DNA from: Brevibacterium pigmentatum
GTDB lineage: Bacteria; Actinomycetota; Actinomycetes; Actinomycetales; Brevibacteriaceae
Length of the DNA stretch: 64,000 bases
Reading direction: 5' to 3'
Assembly: GCF_011617465.1 (NCBI RefSeq)
Contig: NZ_CP050153.1
Span: 2,046,001 to 2,110,000 of the forward strand
The notes under the pieces were generated by a model. It saw nothing but the letters and a program-made list of their open reading frames with translations. It searched no databases and was not told the DNA's origin. How positions within the stretch are numbered: the first letter of the stretch is position 1; the number at the start of each line of letters is the position of its first letter. A program made the translations under genes and the position numbers. Shown in pieces: positions 27,150 through 35,940 of the stretch.

Positions 27150-29192
27150 TCATGACGCGGTGTCAGAGGCAGAGGCGGCCTCTGGATCGGCCGCTTCCGG
27201 GATGTGTCGCTCTTCGGCCGGCGGTGTCCGGTTCCCACCGCTCAGTCGGCGGTCCCACCAGTCGAGGATGGCTTCGAAGCGCTGCCTGCGGTGGCGGGGC
27301 TGCCCGGCCCGGGAGAGTTCGTGGTTCTCGCCGGGGAAGATGAGCATCTCGGTGTCGACTCCGACTCTCTGCAGGGCCGCATAGTACTGCTGGGCCTGTT
27401 CCAGCGGGCAGCGCAGGTCGAGTTCCGAGTGCATCACCAGGGTCGGTGTGCCGACCTGCGGTGCGTGGGCCAGGGGCGACTGGCGTGTGATCGCCTCACG
27501 GCTGCGGCTCGTGTACTCCTCGGTGAAGAAGCGGCCGATGTCGGAGGTCCCGACGAAGCTGTCGGGGTCGAGGTAGCCGCGTTCGACGATGGCGGCACGG
27601 AACCGATGGTCCGCGGCGATCGTCATGGCTGTGAGATATCCCCCATACGATCCGCCCTGGATGCCCAGACGGCTGCGGTCCAGCGACGGATCGGATTCGA
27701 GGGCGTGGTCGAGGACGGCGAGCACATCGGCCATCGCGGGTTTCGCCATATCGCCCTGGACTGCGGTCCCCCAGCTGCGGGTGCGGCCGCCGGATCCGCG
27801 CGGGTTCGAGAACACGACGGCGTAGCCTGCCGACGTGAGCACCTGGGTCTCGTCGAACCACGAATGTGTGTACTGGGCGAAGGGTCCGCCGTGGATGTTG
27901 AGGATGACGGGGAACGGTCCCTCGCCGTGCGGTTTGGCCAGCCAGCCGGTGATCGTCCCGGAATCGCCTGGCACCCGCAGGACCTGAGGCAGGACGGAGT
28001 TCGCCGGTGCCGGATGCTCCTTGACGATGACAGAGGACCCCATCTCCGTGGCGGCCCCGGACGCCGTGGGCCCGCCGAGAGCGATGCGGCCGAGCACGGC
28101 CGGAGAGTGCGGGGTCGATCCCGTGAAGACGAGCGTCTCGTTGTCGGCATCGAAGCCGTTGACGACGGTGGTGTCGTCGGTGAGGAACTCGAGGTCGTCG
28201 ATGCCGACCTCTGCGGCGTCGAGGCCGATGCGAACGATTCGGGTGGCCCCGTCCGTGTCGACAGCGGCGACGACCGCTCCCCCGCGGATCTGCGGCGGGA
28301 TCGGTGCCAGCGCCACGGTCTCCGGGTCGGTCAGCCGCCTCGTGGAGCCGGTCGACACCGTGTGGATGAAGAGCCCGGGCATTTGCCCGACGAAGTCGAG
28401 TTCGTCCCGGGTCAGCGCATTGCCGAGCAGCAGCACCCGATCAGCGTCGATCCACACGTGCAGACTCACACTCATCGGCGGCAGGTCAAGCGGGCGCGAC
28501 TCCTCGCGGCCGAGCAGCCACACGGTGCTGCGCAAGTCGGGCCGCCCGCGATCGGGTTCGACCGCTGCGATCACGCTCGCCCAGTGTCCGTCCGGGGAGA
28601 ACTGCGGATCGTGGACGTCGCTGTCCGGGGTCGTCAGCAGAGTCGACAGCGGAACCTCGGACGCCCCGCGCAGGCCCACGGTGCCGAGACCGGGTTCGGC
28701 GAGGTCGACGAGGAAGGCCCGTGCGGGTCGGTCATTCGTATAGCCGAGGCCGTTGGCCAGGTAGGATGCCGTGGTGATCCGGCGTGGGGCTTCTTCGGTC
28801 GCCGGAATGGATTCGTCGAGTCCGTAGCGTCCGGGTTCGGCGACGCGGGCGACGTAGAGGGCCCTGGAACGGGAGTCGTCGAGCGCGAATTCGGCCACGC
28901 CGAGGTGGTTGTCCGTGATCTGGTGTGCCGTCTCCAGGCTGTCACCGACGTAGAGCTGCGGGGCTGCCTTCTTCTCCGCGCTGAGGTATCCCGACCAGTT
29001 CGGACCGCACTGCGGGGTCGAGTCCGACCATGAGTGGGTCAGCCGTCTGGAGGTGTCCTCGGTCAGCGAGAACAGCTGGGAGAGGTAGCTGTTGGACTCG
29101 AGGTCGGGTCGTCGGATCGTGATGACGGTGTCATGGCCGCGCAACACGGGTGAGGAGTACTCGGCAAGAGTGCCGAGGTCTTCAGGATTCAT
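27150..29192 (-). CDS. S9-family (prolyl oligopeptidase-like) serine peptidase
   Basis: A 680-residue soluble protein with an N-terminal beta-propeller-like region and a C-terminal alpha/beta-hydrolase domain. The catalytic triad is visible: Ser in GGSYGGY (about residue 513), Asp in HSELDLRCP (about 590) and His in GENHELSR (about 622); HGGPFAQY gives the oxyanion region. No signal peptide is seen, so it is probably cytoplasmic. The ATG at 29192 overlaps the HIT gene stop as ATGA, with AAGGA about 10 nt upstream; an ATG three codons earlier would abut that binding site. The C-terminal 35 residues are Ala/Pro/Glu-rich and disordered. Confidence 0.92.
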   Translation of the reverse strand: MNPEDLGTLAEYSSPVLRGHDTVITIRRPDLESNSYLSQLFSLTEDTSRRLTHSWSDSTPQCGPNWSGYLSAEKKAAPQLYVGDSLETAHQITDNHLGVAEFALDDSRSRALYVARVAEPGRYGLDESIPATEEAPRRITTASYLANGLGYTNDRPARAFLVDLAEPGLGTVGLRGASEVPLSTLLTTPDSDVHDPQFSPDGHWASVIAAVEPDRGRPDLRSTVWLLGREESRPLDLPPMSVSLHVWIDADRVLLLGNALTRDELDFVGQMPGLFIHTVSTGSTRRLTDPETVALAPIPPQIRGGAVVAAVDTDGATRIVRIGLDAAEVGIDDLEFLTDDTTVVNGFDADNETLVFTGSTPHSPAVLGRIALGGPTASGAATEMGSSVIVKEHPAPANSVLPQVLRVPGDSGTITGWLAKPHGEGPFPVILNIHGGPFAQYTHSWFDETQVLTSAGYAVVFSNPRGSGGRTRSWGTAVQGDMAKPAMADVLAVLDHALESDPSLDRSRLGIQGGSYGGYLTAMTIAADHRFRAAIVERGYLDPDSFVGTSDIGRFFTEEYTSRSREAITRQSPLAHAPQVGTPTLVMHSELDLRCPLEQAQQYYAALQRVGVDTEMLIFPGENHELSRAGQPRHRRQRFEAILDWWDRRLSGGNRTPPAEERHIPEAADPEAASASDTAS

Positions 29193-29794
29193 CTGTTCCA
29201 TTCCTTTTTGAGCCGTGCCTGCACATCGGCGTGCACTTGCGGCAGGGCCTTGGTCTGGGCGATCACTGGCAGGAAGTTCGCGTCTCCGCCCCAGCGCGGG
29301 ACGACGTGCTGGTGCAGGTGAGCGGCGATTCCCGCGCCGGCCACCGGCCCCTGGTTCATGCCCAGGTTGAATCCGTGGGGTCCGGATACCGCCCGGATGA
29401 CGCGCATCGCCTTCTGCGTGAACTCGGCGAGTTCCACGGTCTCCTCCCCGGTCAGATCCGTGTAGTCGGCGACGTGGCGGTAGGGGCAGATGAGCAGGTG
29501 GCCGGGGTTGTACGGGTAGAGGTTGAGCACCGCATACACGGCCTGGCCGCGGGCGACGATGAGTCCGTCCTCATCCGACTTCGACAGTGCCGCGCAGAAC
29601 GGGCATTCCTCGGGCTGATCGCCCTTCGGTTTGTCCTGACCGTCGATGTAGACCATCCGGTGCGGGGTCCACAGACGTTGGAATCCGTCGGGTTCCCCGG
29701 GGAACCCGGCGGCAGCCTCGGGGTGGGGAATCCCCTCGCCGAGGCGGCCGTCCGGGTTCTCCTGAGCGGATCGGTCGTCGTCGCCTCCGCTCAT
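29189..29794 (-). CDS. HIT-family nucleotide hydrolase/transferase
   Basis: A 201-residue histidine-triad protein. The triad is [11 protein letters not shown], with [17 protein letters not shown] and [11 protein letters not shown] in the usual places and a CPFC zinc-type pair before the domain. It resembles the actinobacterial Ap4A-phosphorylase-like HIT proteins. It lies between thrS and the S9 peptidase with ATGA overlaps on both sides, so the three are translated as a unit. A link to synthetases is plausible because aminoacyl-tRNA synthetases make Ap4A and aminoacyl-AMP, both known HIT substrates; that is inference. Confidence 0.92.
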   Translation of the reverse strand: MSGGDDDRSAQENPDGRLGEGIPHPEAAAGFPGEPDGFQRLWTPHRMVYIDGQDKPKGDQPEECPFCAALSKSDEDGLIVARGQAVYAVLNLYPYNPGHLLICPYRHVADYTDLTGEETVELAEFTQKAMRVIRAVSGPHGFNLGMNQGPVAGAGIAAHLHQHVVPRWGGDANFLPVIAQTKALPQVHADVQARLKKEWNR

Positions 29795-31797
29795 ACCTGA
29801 GCCTTGGTTTCGATCGAGTCGAGGATCCGTCGCACCGCCTCGGCGACGGGGACGCCGTTCTCCTGTTCACCGCTGCGGAAGCGGAAGGACACGGCTCCTG
29901 CGTCGCGGTCCTCTCCTCCGGCGATGAGGGTGAAGGGCACCTTCGACTTCGACGCATTGCGGATCTTCTTGGGGAATCGATCGTCGCTGTCGTCGATCTC
30001 GACCCGGACTCCGGCCTTGCGCAGCTGGTCGGCCACCTCGGCGAGGTAGTCGTTGAACTCGTCGGCCACGGGGATGCAGGTCACCTGCACGGGTGCCAGC
30101 CACACGGGGAAGGCACCGGCGTAGTGCTCGGTGAGCACGCCGAGGAAGCGTTCGATGGAGCCGAACTTCGCGGAGTGGATCATCACCGGCTGTTTGCGGG
30201 AGCCGTCGGCGGCGACGTATTCGAGTCCGAAGCGCTCGGGCTGGTTGAAGTCGAGCTGGACGGTCGACATCTGCCAGGTGCGGCCGATGGCGTCGCGGGC
30301 CTGGACGGAGATCTTCGGACCGTAGAAGGCCGCGCCGCCCGGGTCGGGGACGAGTTCGAGTCCGGTCTCCTGGGCGACTTCCTCGAGCACGCTGGTGGCT
30401 TCGGCCCACTGCTCGTCGGAGCCGATGAACTTGTCGGCTTTCTTCCCGTCCTCGTCGCGGGTGGAGAGTTCGAGGTAGAAGTCGTCGAGGCCGAAGTCGC
30501 GCAGCAGGCTGAGCACGAAGTTCAGCAGGTGGCGGATCTCTGCGGCGGCGTCTTCCTGGGCGACGTAGGAGTGTGAGTCGTCCTGGGTGAGTGCACGGAC
30601 GCGGGTGAGGCCGTGGATGACTCCGGAGGCCTCGTCGCGGTAGACGGTGCCGAACTCGAACAGGCGCAGCGGCAGATCGCGGTAGGAGCGGCCGCGGGAC
30701 CGGTAGATGAGGTTGTGCATCGGGCAGTTCATGGCTTTGAGCCGGTAGGGAGTGCCCTCCTTGACGACCTCGCCGGACTCGTTGCGGACCTCGTCGACGG
30801 ACATGGCCGGGAACATGTTCTCGCCGTAGTAGGGCAGGTGTCCCGAGGTGTAGTAGAGAGTCTCTTTCGAGATGTGCGGGGTGCCGACATACTCGAAGCC
30901 CTCGTCGATGTGACGGGCGCGGACGTAGTCCTCCATCTCCCGTTTGATGACGCCGCCCTTGGGGTGGAAGACAGGCAGACCGGAGCCGAGCTCCTCGGGG
31001 AAGGAGAACAGGTCCATCTCGGCGCCGAGCTTGCGGTGATCGCGACGTTCGGCCTCGGCGATGCGGTCCTGGTAGGCCTTGAGGTCATCCTTCGAGGCCC
31101 ATGCGGTTCCGTAGACGCGCTGCAGGCTCGCGTTCGCCTGGTCGCCGCGCCAGTAGGCGGCCGAGGAACGAGTGATGGCGAAGCCGTTGCCGATGAGCTT
31201 GGTGTTGGGCAGGTGGGGGCCGCGGCAGAGGTCCTGCCACACGACTTCGCCCTTGCGGTCGACATTTTCGTAGACGGTGAGTTCACCGCCGCCGACCTCG
31301 ACGGAGGCCTCTTCATCGGTGCCCTTGCCCTTGTCACCGATGAGTTCGAGTTTGTAGGGCTCGTTCGCCATGCGGGCGCGGGCCTCGTCCTCGGTGACGA
31401 CGACACGGTTGAAGGTCTGTCCGGACTTGACGATCTGGGCGGCCTTCTTCTGAATCGCCTTGAGATCTTCCGGGGTGAAGGGTTCGGCGACATCGAAGTC
31501 GAAGTAGTAGCCGTCGGTGATGTAGGGCCCGATGCCGAGCTTGGTTCCGGGGAAGAGCTCCTGGACGGCCTGTGCGGTGACATGACCGGTGGAGTGGCGC
31601 AGGATGTCGAGTCCGGCGTCGGAGTCGATGGTGATCGGAGCGATCCGATCGCCTGACTGCAGCTGACGGCTGAGGTCGGCGGGTTCGCCGTTCAGCCACA
31701 TGGCGACGACTGTGCGGTCGGTGGAGAAGATCTCCGTTCCGGTCAGACCCTCTTTCCAGGGAATGCTTTCGCCCGCGCAGTCGATGCTGTCTGCCAC
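29791..31797 (-). CDS. thrS: Threonine--tRNA ligase
   Basis: Class II synthetase of 668 residues. It has an N-terminal TGS-like domain, the editing domain with [11 protein letters not shown] and DLCRGPHLP, and the catalytic core with the zinc-binding MNCPMHN, motif 2 [16 protein letters not shown](I)HGL and the later zinc/histidine [10 protein letters not shown](L), then an anticodon-binding domain. The start is GTG with GGAG 7 nt upstream. It heads the thrS-HIT-S9 peptidase operon and is preceded by a promoter and a hairpin described separately. Confidence 0.97.
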   Translation of the reverse strand: MADSIDCAGESIPWKEGLTGTEIFSTDRTVVAMWLNGEPADLSRQLQSGDRIAPITIDSDAGLDILRHSTGHVTAQAVQELFPGTKLGIGPYITDGYYFDFDVAEPFTPEDLKAIQKKAAQIVKSGQTFNRVVVTEDEARARMANEPYKLELIGDKGKGTDEEASVEVGGGELTVYENVDRKGEVVWQDLCRGPHLPNTKLIGNGFAITRSSAAYWRGDQANASLQRVYGTAWASKDDLKAYQDRIAEAERRDHRKLGAEMDLFSFPEELGSGLPVFHPKGGVIKREMEDYVRARHIDEGFEYVGTPHISKETLYYTSGHLPYYGENMFPAMSVDEVRNESGEVVKEGTPYRLKAMNCPMHNLIYRSRGRSYRDLPLRLFEFGTVYRDEASGVIHGLTRVRALTQDDSHSYVAQEDAAAEIRHLLNFVLSLLRDFGLDDFYLELSTRDEDGKKADKFIGSDEQWAEATSVLEEVAQETGLELVPDPGGAAFYGPKISVQARDAIGRTWQMSTVQLDFNQPERFGLEYVAADGSRKQPVMIHSAKFGSIERFLGVLTEHYAGAFPVWLAPVQVTCIPVADEFNDYLAEVADQLRKAGVRVEIDDSDDRFPKKIRNASKSKVPFTLIAGGEDRDAGAVSFRFRSGEQENGVPVAEAVRRILDSIETKAQV

Positions 31798-31827
31798 TGA
31801 TCTTCTCCGTTCGTTAAGTGTTCAGTC

Positions 31828-31852
31828 GACCAACCCGTTCGGTGGGTTGGTC
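31828..31852 (-). promoter_or_regulatory. Perfect 9-bp inverted repeat in the thrS leader
   Basis: GACCAACCC (31828-31836) and GGGTTGGTC (31844-31852) around a 7-nt loop, starting at the predicted first transcribed bases of the thrS mRNA and ending 30 nt before the GTG. It could be a protein-binding operator, an mRNA-stabilising 5' hairpin or an attenuation element. No T-box sequence (UGGNACC) accompanies it. Confidence 0.55.
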
Positions 31853-31860
31853 ACCCTCAG

Positions 31861-31887
31861 ATTCTAGTACCAATTCGCTTGTGACAA
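31861..31887 (-). promoter_or_regulatory. Predicted thrS promoter
   Basis: On the minus strand TTGTCA (31887-31882) and TAGAAT (31866-31861), separated by 15 nt, a little short of the optimum. Predicted start is near 31853, directly before the inverted repeat. Confidence 0.5.
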
Positions 31888-31894
31888 ATCAGTT

Positions 31895-31920
31895 GGGTGG
31901 CAGTCGAATGACTGCCACCC
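31895..31920 (-). terminator. Stem-loop terminator after the DUF4190/DUF4352-like gene
   Basis: A perfect 11-bp stem GGGTGGCAGTC/GACTGCCACCC with a GAAT loop, 74 nt past the stop codon and just upstream of the thrS promoter. It would separate the two same-strand transcripts. No long U-run follows. Confidence 0.6.
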
Positions 31921-31993
31921 ACACTGAGTCTGCTGGGGACTTTACCCGAGCGTTCAGGACCGCATGCGCCCTGTCACCTCGGGGTTCAGTCGC

Positions 31994-33301
31994 TCACTGC
32001 TTGTAGAACTCGAAGTCCTTGCCCTTGCCGAGGTCCTCGCCGAGTTCAAGTTTGAGGTGCATCCCGTCGAGCTCGGCCTCGGGAACGCCGAAAGCGAGCT
32101 CATAGGTCTTCTCACCGCCGGCAGGAACCGGATCGGTGAAGACCAGAGAGCCCCTGTAGCTGTTCGCGGAGTCAAAGACGTCGTCGTATTCCGTGCTGCC
32201 GCCGTTGTTGGCGGACAGATTCGTGAGAGTCATCTCGATGTCGGAGCTCGAGTCGTTCTTCACGGTCATCGTCACGATGGCGACCTCACCATTCGATGAC
32301 TCGGCGCCTGAGGCTGACGACGATGCAGTGCCGGGGCGGACATTGATCGCTGCGGTGACGTCGGTGCCGATCTCGACCTCGCCGGCCTGGGCGGGCGGAG
32401 CGTCTCCGCCGTCAGAGCCGCCGGATCCCTGGCTGGGATCCTGACCCGCGCCCTGGCTCGGGTCGGCGGGGGCGGAGGAGCTGGCGGCTTCGTCAGCAGC
32501 CTTGAAGATGAACGCGCCGAACATGACGGTCGCGACGATCACGGCGATCGAGATGACCACCGACACAATACCGAGGATGATGCCGGTGATGTTGAGGCCC
32601 TTATTGCTGGCGAGGCCCTTCTTGACTGCGGAGAGTCCGACGAAGCCGAAGATCACCGCTGCGATGCCGAAGAGTGCGCCGCCGCCGAAGACGAAGGCAC
32701 CGAGGACACCGACGATGCCGCCGATGAGGGCGAGGATGCCCCAGATGTTCTTCGACGTGTTCCCGCCGCTGCCAGACGGGTACTGACCGTAGGCGGCGTT
32801 CGGGTTGGCTGGGATGAACTGATCGGAGGAACCGTCTGCACCTGCGTAAGCCGGCTGCTGACCGTACTGGTTGGCATCGTACTGCGCGTTGGCGTCATAG
32901 GGATTCTGCCCGTACTGGTTGTCTCCGTACGGGTTCTGGTCGCCCTGACCCTGGCCGTACTGGTTGTTCGGGTCCTGACCGTACTGATTCTGACCGTACT
33001 GGTTCTGGTCGTTCGACGCACCGTAGTTGGGCTGCGAACCGTACTGGGGAGCCTGCTGTCCGTATTGCTGCGAGCCGTCGTTGCCGCCCTGGCCGTAGTT
33101 CGGCTGCGAACCGTAGGGCTGGTTGCCCGCCGAGCCGTACTGCTGACCGGACTGCTCCGAGCCGGACTGGCCCGGCTGCTGGCCGGAATTCTGATCATTG
33201 CCGTAGTTGGGGGCATTCGGCGGCTGGTTGTTCGGGTTCTGCCCGTTGGGGTCGTTGGGCGAACCGTCACCCGAACCGTACGGGTTCTGAGGAGTAGACA
33301 T
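31994..33301 (-). CDS. Membrane protein: Gln/Tyr/Gly-rich tail, DUF4190-like and DUF4352-like parts
   Basis: A 435-residue protein in three parts. Residues 1 to about 165 are a low-complexity tail of repeated NQYGQ, GSQPNYG and QNPYG units. Two or three hydrophobic segments follow (NIWGILALIGGIVGVLGAFVF and GLNITGIILGIVSVVISIAVI), as in DUF4190 proteins. The last 120 residues form an extracytoplasmic beta-rich domain like DUF4352 (VAIVTMTVKNDSSSDIEMTLTNL), after a Ser/Gly/Pro linker. The ATG at 33301 has CGGAG 5 nt upstream; codons further upstream are in frame but lack coding character. The function is unknown; the domain type is often exported and immunoglobulin-like. Two DUF4870 proteins at 44-45.5 kb carry similar tails. 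Confidence 0.85.
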   Translation of the reverse strand: MSTPQNPYGSGDGSPNDPNGQNPNNQPPNAPNYGNDQNSGQQPGQSGSEQSGQQYGSAGNQPYGSQPNYGQGGNDGSQQYGQQAPQYGSQPNYGASNDQNQYGQNQYGQDPNNQYGQGQGDQNPYGDNQYGQNPYDANAQYDANQYGQQPAYAGADGSSDQFIPANPNAAYGQYPSGSGGNTSKNIWGILALIGGIVGVLGAFVFGGGALFGIAAVIFGFVGLSAVKKGLASNKGLNITGIILGIVSVVISIAVIVATVMFGAFIFKAADEAASSSAPADPSQGAGQDPSQGSGGSDGGDAPPAQAGEVEIGTDVTAAINVRPGTASSSASGAESSNGEVAIVTMTVKNDSSSDIEMTLTNLSANNGGSTEYDDVFDSANSYRGSLVFTDPVPAGGEKTYELAFGVPEAELDGMHLKLELGEDLGKGKDFEFYKQ

Positions 33302-33410
33302 AGGTGCTCCGAAGTCATCGTCGTTTAGTACAACACCTAGCGTACTAGCAAACCCCTTTGTTACCGCATGCTGACGGCGTTTCAGTCCTGGAACACGCTG
33401 AACTGAACGT

Positions 33411-33481
33411 ACACAATTGTGTTTCGCGCGTTCCGCACACTCTAGGGTGAGCAGCCCCTGTTTGAACATGGGCTGTCCGCC
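33411..33481. repeat. Palindrome B, related to palindrome A, with an adjacent 12-bp palindrome
   Basis: A perfect ACACAATTGTGT lies at 33411-33422. At 33446-33481 an 18+18-nt inverted repeat (GGTGAGCAGCCCCTGTTT and its near complement, counting G-U pairs) shares the half-site GGGTGA-NN-AGCCCCTGTTTGAA with palindrome A at 7004-7025. It lies 145 nt upstream of the 33301 gene start and before the tRNA terminator. Role unknown. Confidence 0.65.
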
Positions 33482-33585
33482 TCAAACCGTGCTTCGCCGA
33501 AAGAGGAGACTCCAGGAGTGGGCTGATGAGAGTCAATGGGCAGAATCGGGTTAATGATCAGAATCTGCGCGAGCGTGAATGCACG

Positions 33586-33612
33586 AAGCCCCGAGTGGAT
33601 CACTCGGGGCTT
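33586..33612 (-). terminator. Terminator of the tRNA operon
   Basis: A perfect 11-bp stem AAGCCCCGAGT/ACTCGGGGCTT with a 5-nt loop, 7 nt past the last tRNA on the minus strand, followed by a weak CUUCGUG tract. Confidence 0.75.
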
Positions 33613-33618
33613 CTCCTG

Positions 33619-33690
33619 TGCGCGATACTGGGATCGAACCAGTGACCTCTTCCGTGTCAGGGAAGCGCGCTACCACTGCGCCAATCGCGC
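33619..33690 (-). tRNA. tRNA-Val (anticodon GAC)
   Basis: 72-nt cloverleaf with acceptor GCGCGAT/ATCGCGC, discriminator A, anticodon loop CTGACAC and T-loop TTCGATC. CCA is not encoded. It differs from the neighbouring tRNA-Val(CAC) at only three positions, so the two arose by tandem duplication. Confidence 0.95.
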
Positions 33691-33727
33691 TCTATTCATT
33701 TGTTGCACCGGAACCCGAGGATCCCTG

Positions 33728-33799
33728 TGCGCGATACTGGGATCGAACCAGTGACCTCTTCCGTGTGAAGGAAGCGCGCTACCGCTGCGCCAATCGCGC
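33728..33799 (-). tRNA. tRNA-Val (anticodon CAC)
   Basis: 72-nt cloverleaf with the same acceptor and T arms as the downstream tRNA-Val(GAC), anticodon loop TTCACAC and discriminator A. CCA is not encoded. It would read GUG codons. Confidence 0.95.
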
Positions 33800-33829
33800 T
33801 GGTCAACCGCCATTTCTGCCGGTCATCCG

Positions 33830-33900
33830 AGGTGGCGACGGGATTCGAACCCGTGTATACGGCTTTGCAGGCCGCTGCCTCGCCTCTCGGCCACGCCACC
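33830..33900 (-). tRNA. tRNA-Cys (anticodon GCA)
   Basis: 71-nt cloverleaf with acceptor GGTGGCG/CGCCACC, discriminator U as expected for tRNA-Cys, anticodon loop CTGCAAA and T-loop TTCGAAT. CCA is not encoded. Confidence 0.95.
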
Positions 33901-33926
33901 GCCAAGGCAGTGCCATGACGCCTCCG

Positions 33927-33999
33927 AGCGGATGACGGGACTCGAACCCGCGACCCTCACCTTGGCAAGGTGATGCTCTACCAACTGAGCCACATCCGC
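33927..33999 (-). tRNA. tRNA-Gly (anticodon GCC)
   Basis: 73-nt cloverleaf with acceptor GCGGATG/CATCCGC, discriminator U, anticodon loop TTGCCAA and T-loop TTCGAGT. First gene of the Gly-Cys-Val-Val operon. CCA is not encoded. Confidence 0.95.
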
Positions 34000-34038
34000 A
34001 TTTCTCGCTGCCCGGTTTCCCTGGCAACGAGATATAAC

Positions 34039-34065
34039 TCTATACGCAGGTGGCGGCATACGCAA
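34039..34065 (-). promoter_or_regulatory. Predicted promoter of the tRNA operon
   Basis: On the minus strand TTGCGT (34065-34060) and TATAGA (34044-34039) with a 15-nt spacer, ending 39 nt before the tRNA-Gly 5' end. Confidence 0.45.
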
Positions 34066-34135
34066 AATCAGAATCGGGTGATCGTGGTCACACGTACCGA
34101 TCAAGCTTTCAGGGTCACCATCTTATAGTGGTTGG

Positions 34136-34612
34136 GTGAACGCAGAGAGCTCGCAGACCCGCCCCAAAGGCTGGTTGTCACGCCACCATCGACAAGGTCC
34201 CCGACCGTGGAGGAAGCTGCGCCTGGGCTTCCTCCGGTGGCGACGCACTGTGCTGGCCAATGCGCACACGGCAGCCATCTATCGCAGCATCGTCGGCGGA
34301 CTCGGCACGATCATCGTGCTCGTCGGCCTCGCCCTTGTTCCACTGCCCGGTCCCGGCTGGCTCATCGTCATCATCGGATTATTCATCATCTCCAGCGAGT
34401 TCCGCTGGGCTCAGCGCCTTCTGCACTTCGTACGGGTGAATGTCGAACGCTGGACGCAGTGGATCATGGCGCAGCCCCTGTGGGTGCGGTGGACTGTCGG
34501 GGCAGTGACAGCCGCCTTCGTCGGAATCATCGTGTGGCTGACTCTCAGGCTCACCGGTCTGCCAGATTGGGTGCCGGACCTGCGCGTCTTCGATCTGATC
34601 GGACTGCGCTGA
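34136..34612 (+). CDS. TIGR02611-type membrane protein (PGPGW motif)
   Basis: A 158-residue protein with a basic N-terminus, a double hydrophobic segment around the PLPGPGWLIVIIGLFIIS signature (about 86-104), and a third near residues 138-158. This PGPGW arrangement defines an actinobacterial family of unknown function. The GTG at 34136 follows TATAGT (34124-34129) by 6 nt, so the mRNA is probably leaderless. It lies convergent to zapE with a shared terminator. Confidence 0.85.
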   Translation: MNAESSQTRPKGWLSRHHRQGPRPWRKLRLGFLRWRRTVLANAHTAAIYRSIVGGLGTIIVLVGLALVPLPGPGWLIVIIGLFIISSEFRWAQRLLHFVRVNVERWTQWIMAQPLWVRWTVGAVTAAFVGIIVWLTLRLTGLPDWVPDLRVFDLIGLR

Positions 34613-34642
34613 GACGACCGTCTGGCCTGCGCTGAGACGAAA

Positions 34643-34681
34643 GACGCCCGTCGCACCTCGATCTGAGGTGTGGCGGGCGTC
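34643..34681. terminator. Bidirectional terminator between the PGPGW gene and zapE
   Basis: A 17-bp stem (34643-34659 with 34665-34681, one mismatch and one wobble) and a 5-nt loop in the gap between two convergent genes. Confidence 0.8.
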
Positions 34682-34765
34682 GTCAGTGTCGACCGTGCCT
34701 GTTTCTGGAGGGTGCAGACAGTGTCCGGCGTCTGCCGGCGGGGCTTTGACGAACCCGGTCCTGGA

Positions 34766-35776
34766 TCAGGACGACAGAGCGGTCAGGCGTGAGAGGCAGC
34801 GCATGTACTTCTTCTTGTACCCGCCGGCCAGCGACTCCTCCGTGAAGACCTTGTCGAGGGCCGCGCCGGAGTTGATGATGTGCACATTGCGGTCGTAGAG
34901 CCGGTCGACGAGCGCAACGAACCGCAGAGCCACGCTCTCGTTGTCGATGGTGCGCACGTTCTCCCACACAGCCGCGTCGATGCCATCGACCATCCGCCCG
35001 TAGCGTGAGGGGTGGACAGTGGACAGGTGGCTGAGCAGCTGAGAGAAGTCGTCACGGGCGACGACCCCGTCGAGCTGGCTTGCGGCCGAATCGAGCTCGG
35101 ATTCAGGCAGCGGGTCTGCCGGAGCGGTGAGCTCCCGAGCACGATAGTCCTTGCCGTCGATACGATAGACCTCGAACTGATCGGCCAGTGCCTGGATCTC
35201 GCGCAGGAAGTCCTGAGCGGCGAAGCGCCCCTCCCCCAGCGAACCGGGCAGAGTGTTCGACGTTGCGATGATCTTCACCCCGGCGTCGGTGAGCTCACGC
35301 ATCAGTCGCGACATGAGCACGGTGTCGCCGGGATCGTCGAGTTCGAATTCGTCGACGCAGACGAGCTTCATCTTCGACAGGTCGTCGCGGGCTCGGGCGA
35401 AGCCCAAGGCTCCGACGAGGTTCGTGTACTCAACGAAGGTGCCGAAGGTCGCCGGCTTCTCATTCGCATGCCAGGCAGAGGCCAGCAGGTGGGTCTTCCC
35501 GACGCCGTAGCCGCCGTCGAGGTAGACGCCCTTCGCGCCGCCGGACTTGCCCTTCGAGAACAGCTTGCCGAAGAATCCCTGGCTGGTGGAGCGTTCGGTG
35601 AATTCCCGCAGCTTGTTCCGCGCTTCTTCCTGCGAAGGTTCGGCGGGGTCCGTGCGGTAGCTGTCGAAGGACACGTCCTCGAACTGAGGCGGCGGCACGA
35701 GGCCTGCGATGAGCTCTTCGGGGGCAACCTGTGGGGATCGGTCGCTCAGTGCGACCAGAGTCTGCTCGGCATTCAC
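34766..35776 (-). CDS. zapE: Cell division protein ZapE / AFG1-like ATPase
   Basis: A 336-residue P-loop ATPase of the AFG1/ZapE family. Walker A is GGYGVGKTHL (88-97), Walker B LVCVDEFELDD, sensor 1 IIATSNTLPGSLGEGRF, and the C-terminus carries LVDRLYDRNVHIINSGA, all in family order. In proteobacteria ZapE acts on the Z-ring; its actinobacterial role is not established. The GTG at 35776 is 7 nt after TAGACT (35789-35784), suggesting a leaderless mRNA. Confidence 0.9.
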   Translation of the reverse strand: MNAEQTLVALSDRSPQVAPEELIAGLVPPPQFEDVSFDSYRTDPAEPSQEEARNKLREFTERSTSQGFFGKLFSKGKSGGAKGVYLDGGYGVGKTHLLASAWHANEKPATFGTFVEYTNLVGALGFARARDDLSKMKLVCVDEFELDDPGDTVLMSRLMRELTDAGVKIIATSNTLPGSLGEGRFAAQDFLREIQALADQFEVYRIDGKDYRARELTAPADPLPESELDSAASQLDGVVARDDFSQLLSHLSTVHPSRYGRMVDGIDAAVWENVRTIDNESVALRFVALVDRLYDRNVHIINSGAALDKVFTEESLAGGYKKKYMRCLSRLTALSS

Positions 35777-35846
35777 TCGGCCTAGTCTAAGGCAGGCTCG
35801 AGCACCCGGTTCAACTCGGCCGATACGAGGTGGCGTCCATCACAGA

Positions 35847-35877
35847 GCGCGGATCGACGCGGATCGGCGCGGATTCC
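35847..35877. repeat. Three imperfect 10-bp tandem repeats
   Basis: GCGCGGATCG-ACGCGGATCG-GCGCGGATTC occupies the gap between zapE and era. It is flanked by AGGTGGCG and CGCCACCT, which could pair as a terminator for era (read leftwards the gene ends at 35941, upstream of this point). Confidence 0.5.
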
Positions 35878-35940
35878 GCCACCTGACAACTGACAGACAA
35901 CGCGCGGTACACCCCGCCATCGGCGTCAGGCTTGACAGGC

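Noticed and set aside
33536..33935. Short open frames across the tRNA cluster
   Set aside because: They are translations of the tRNA genes themselves.
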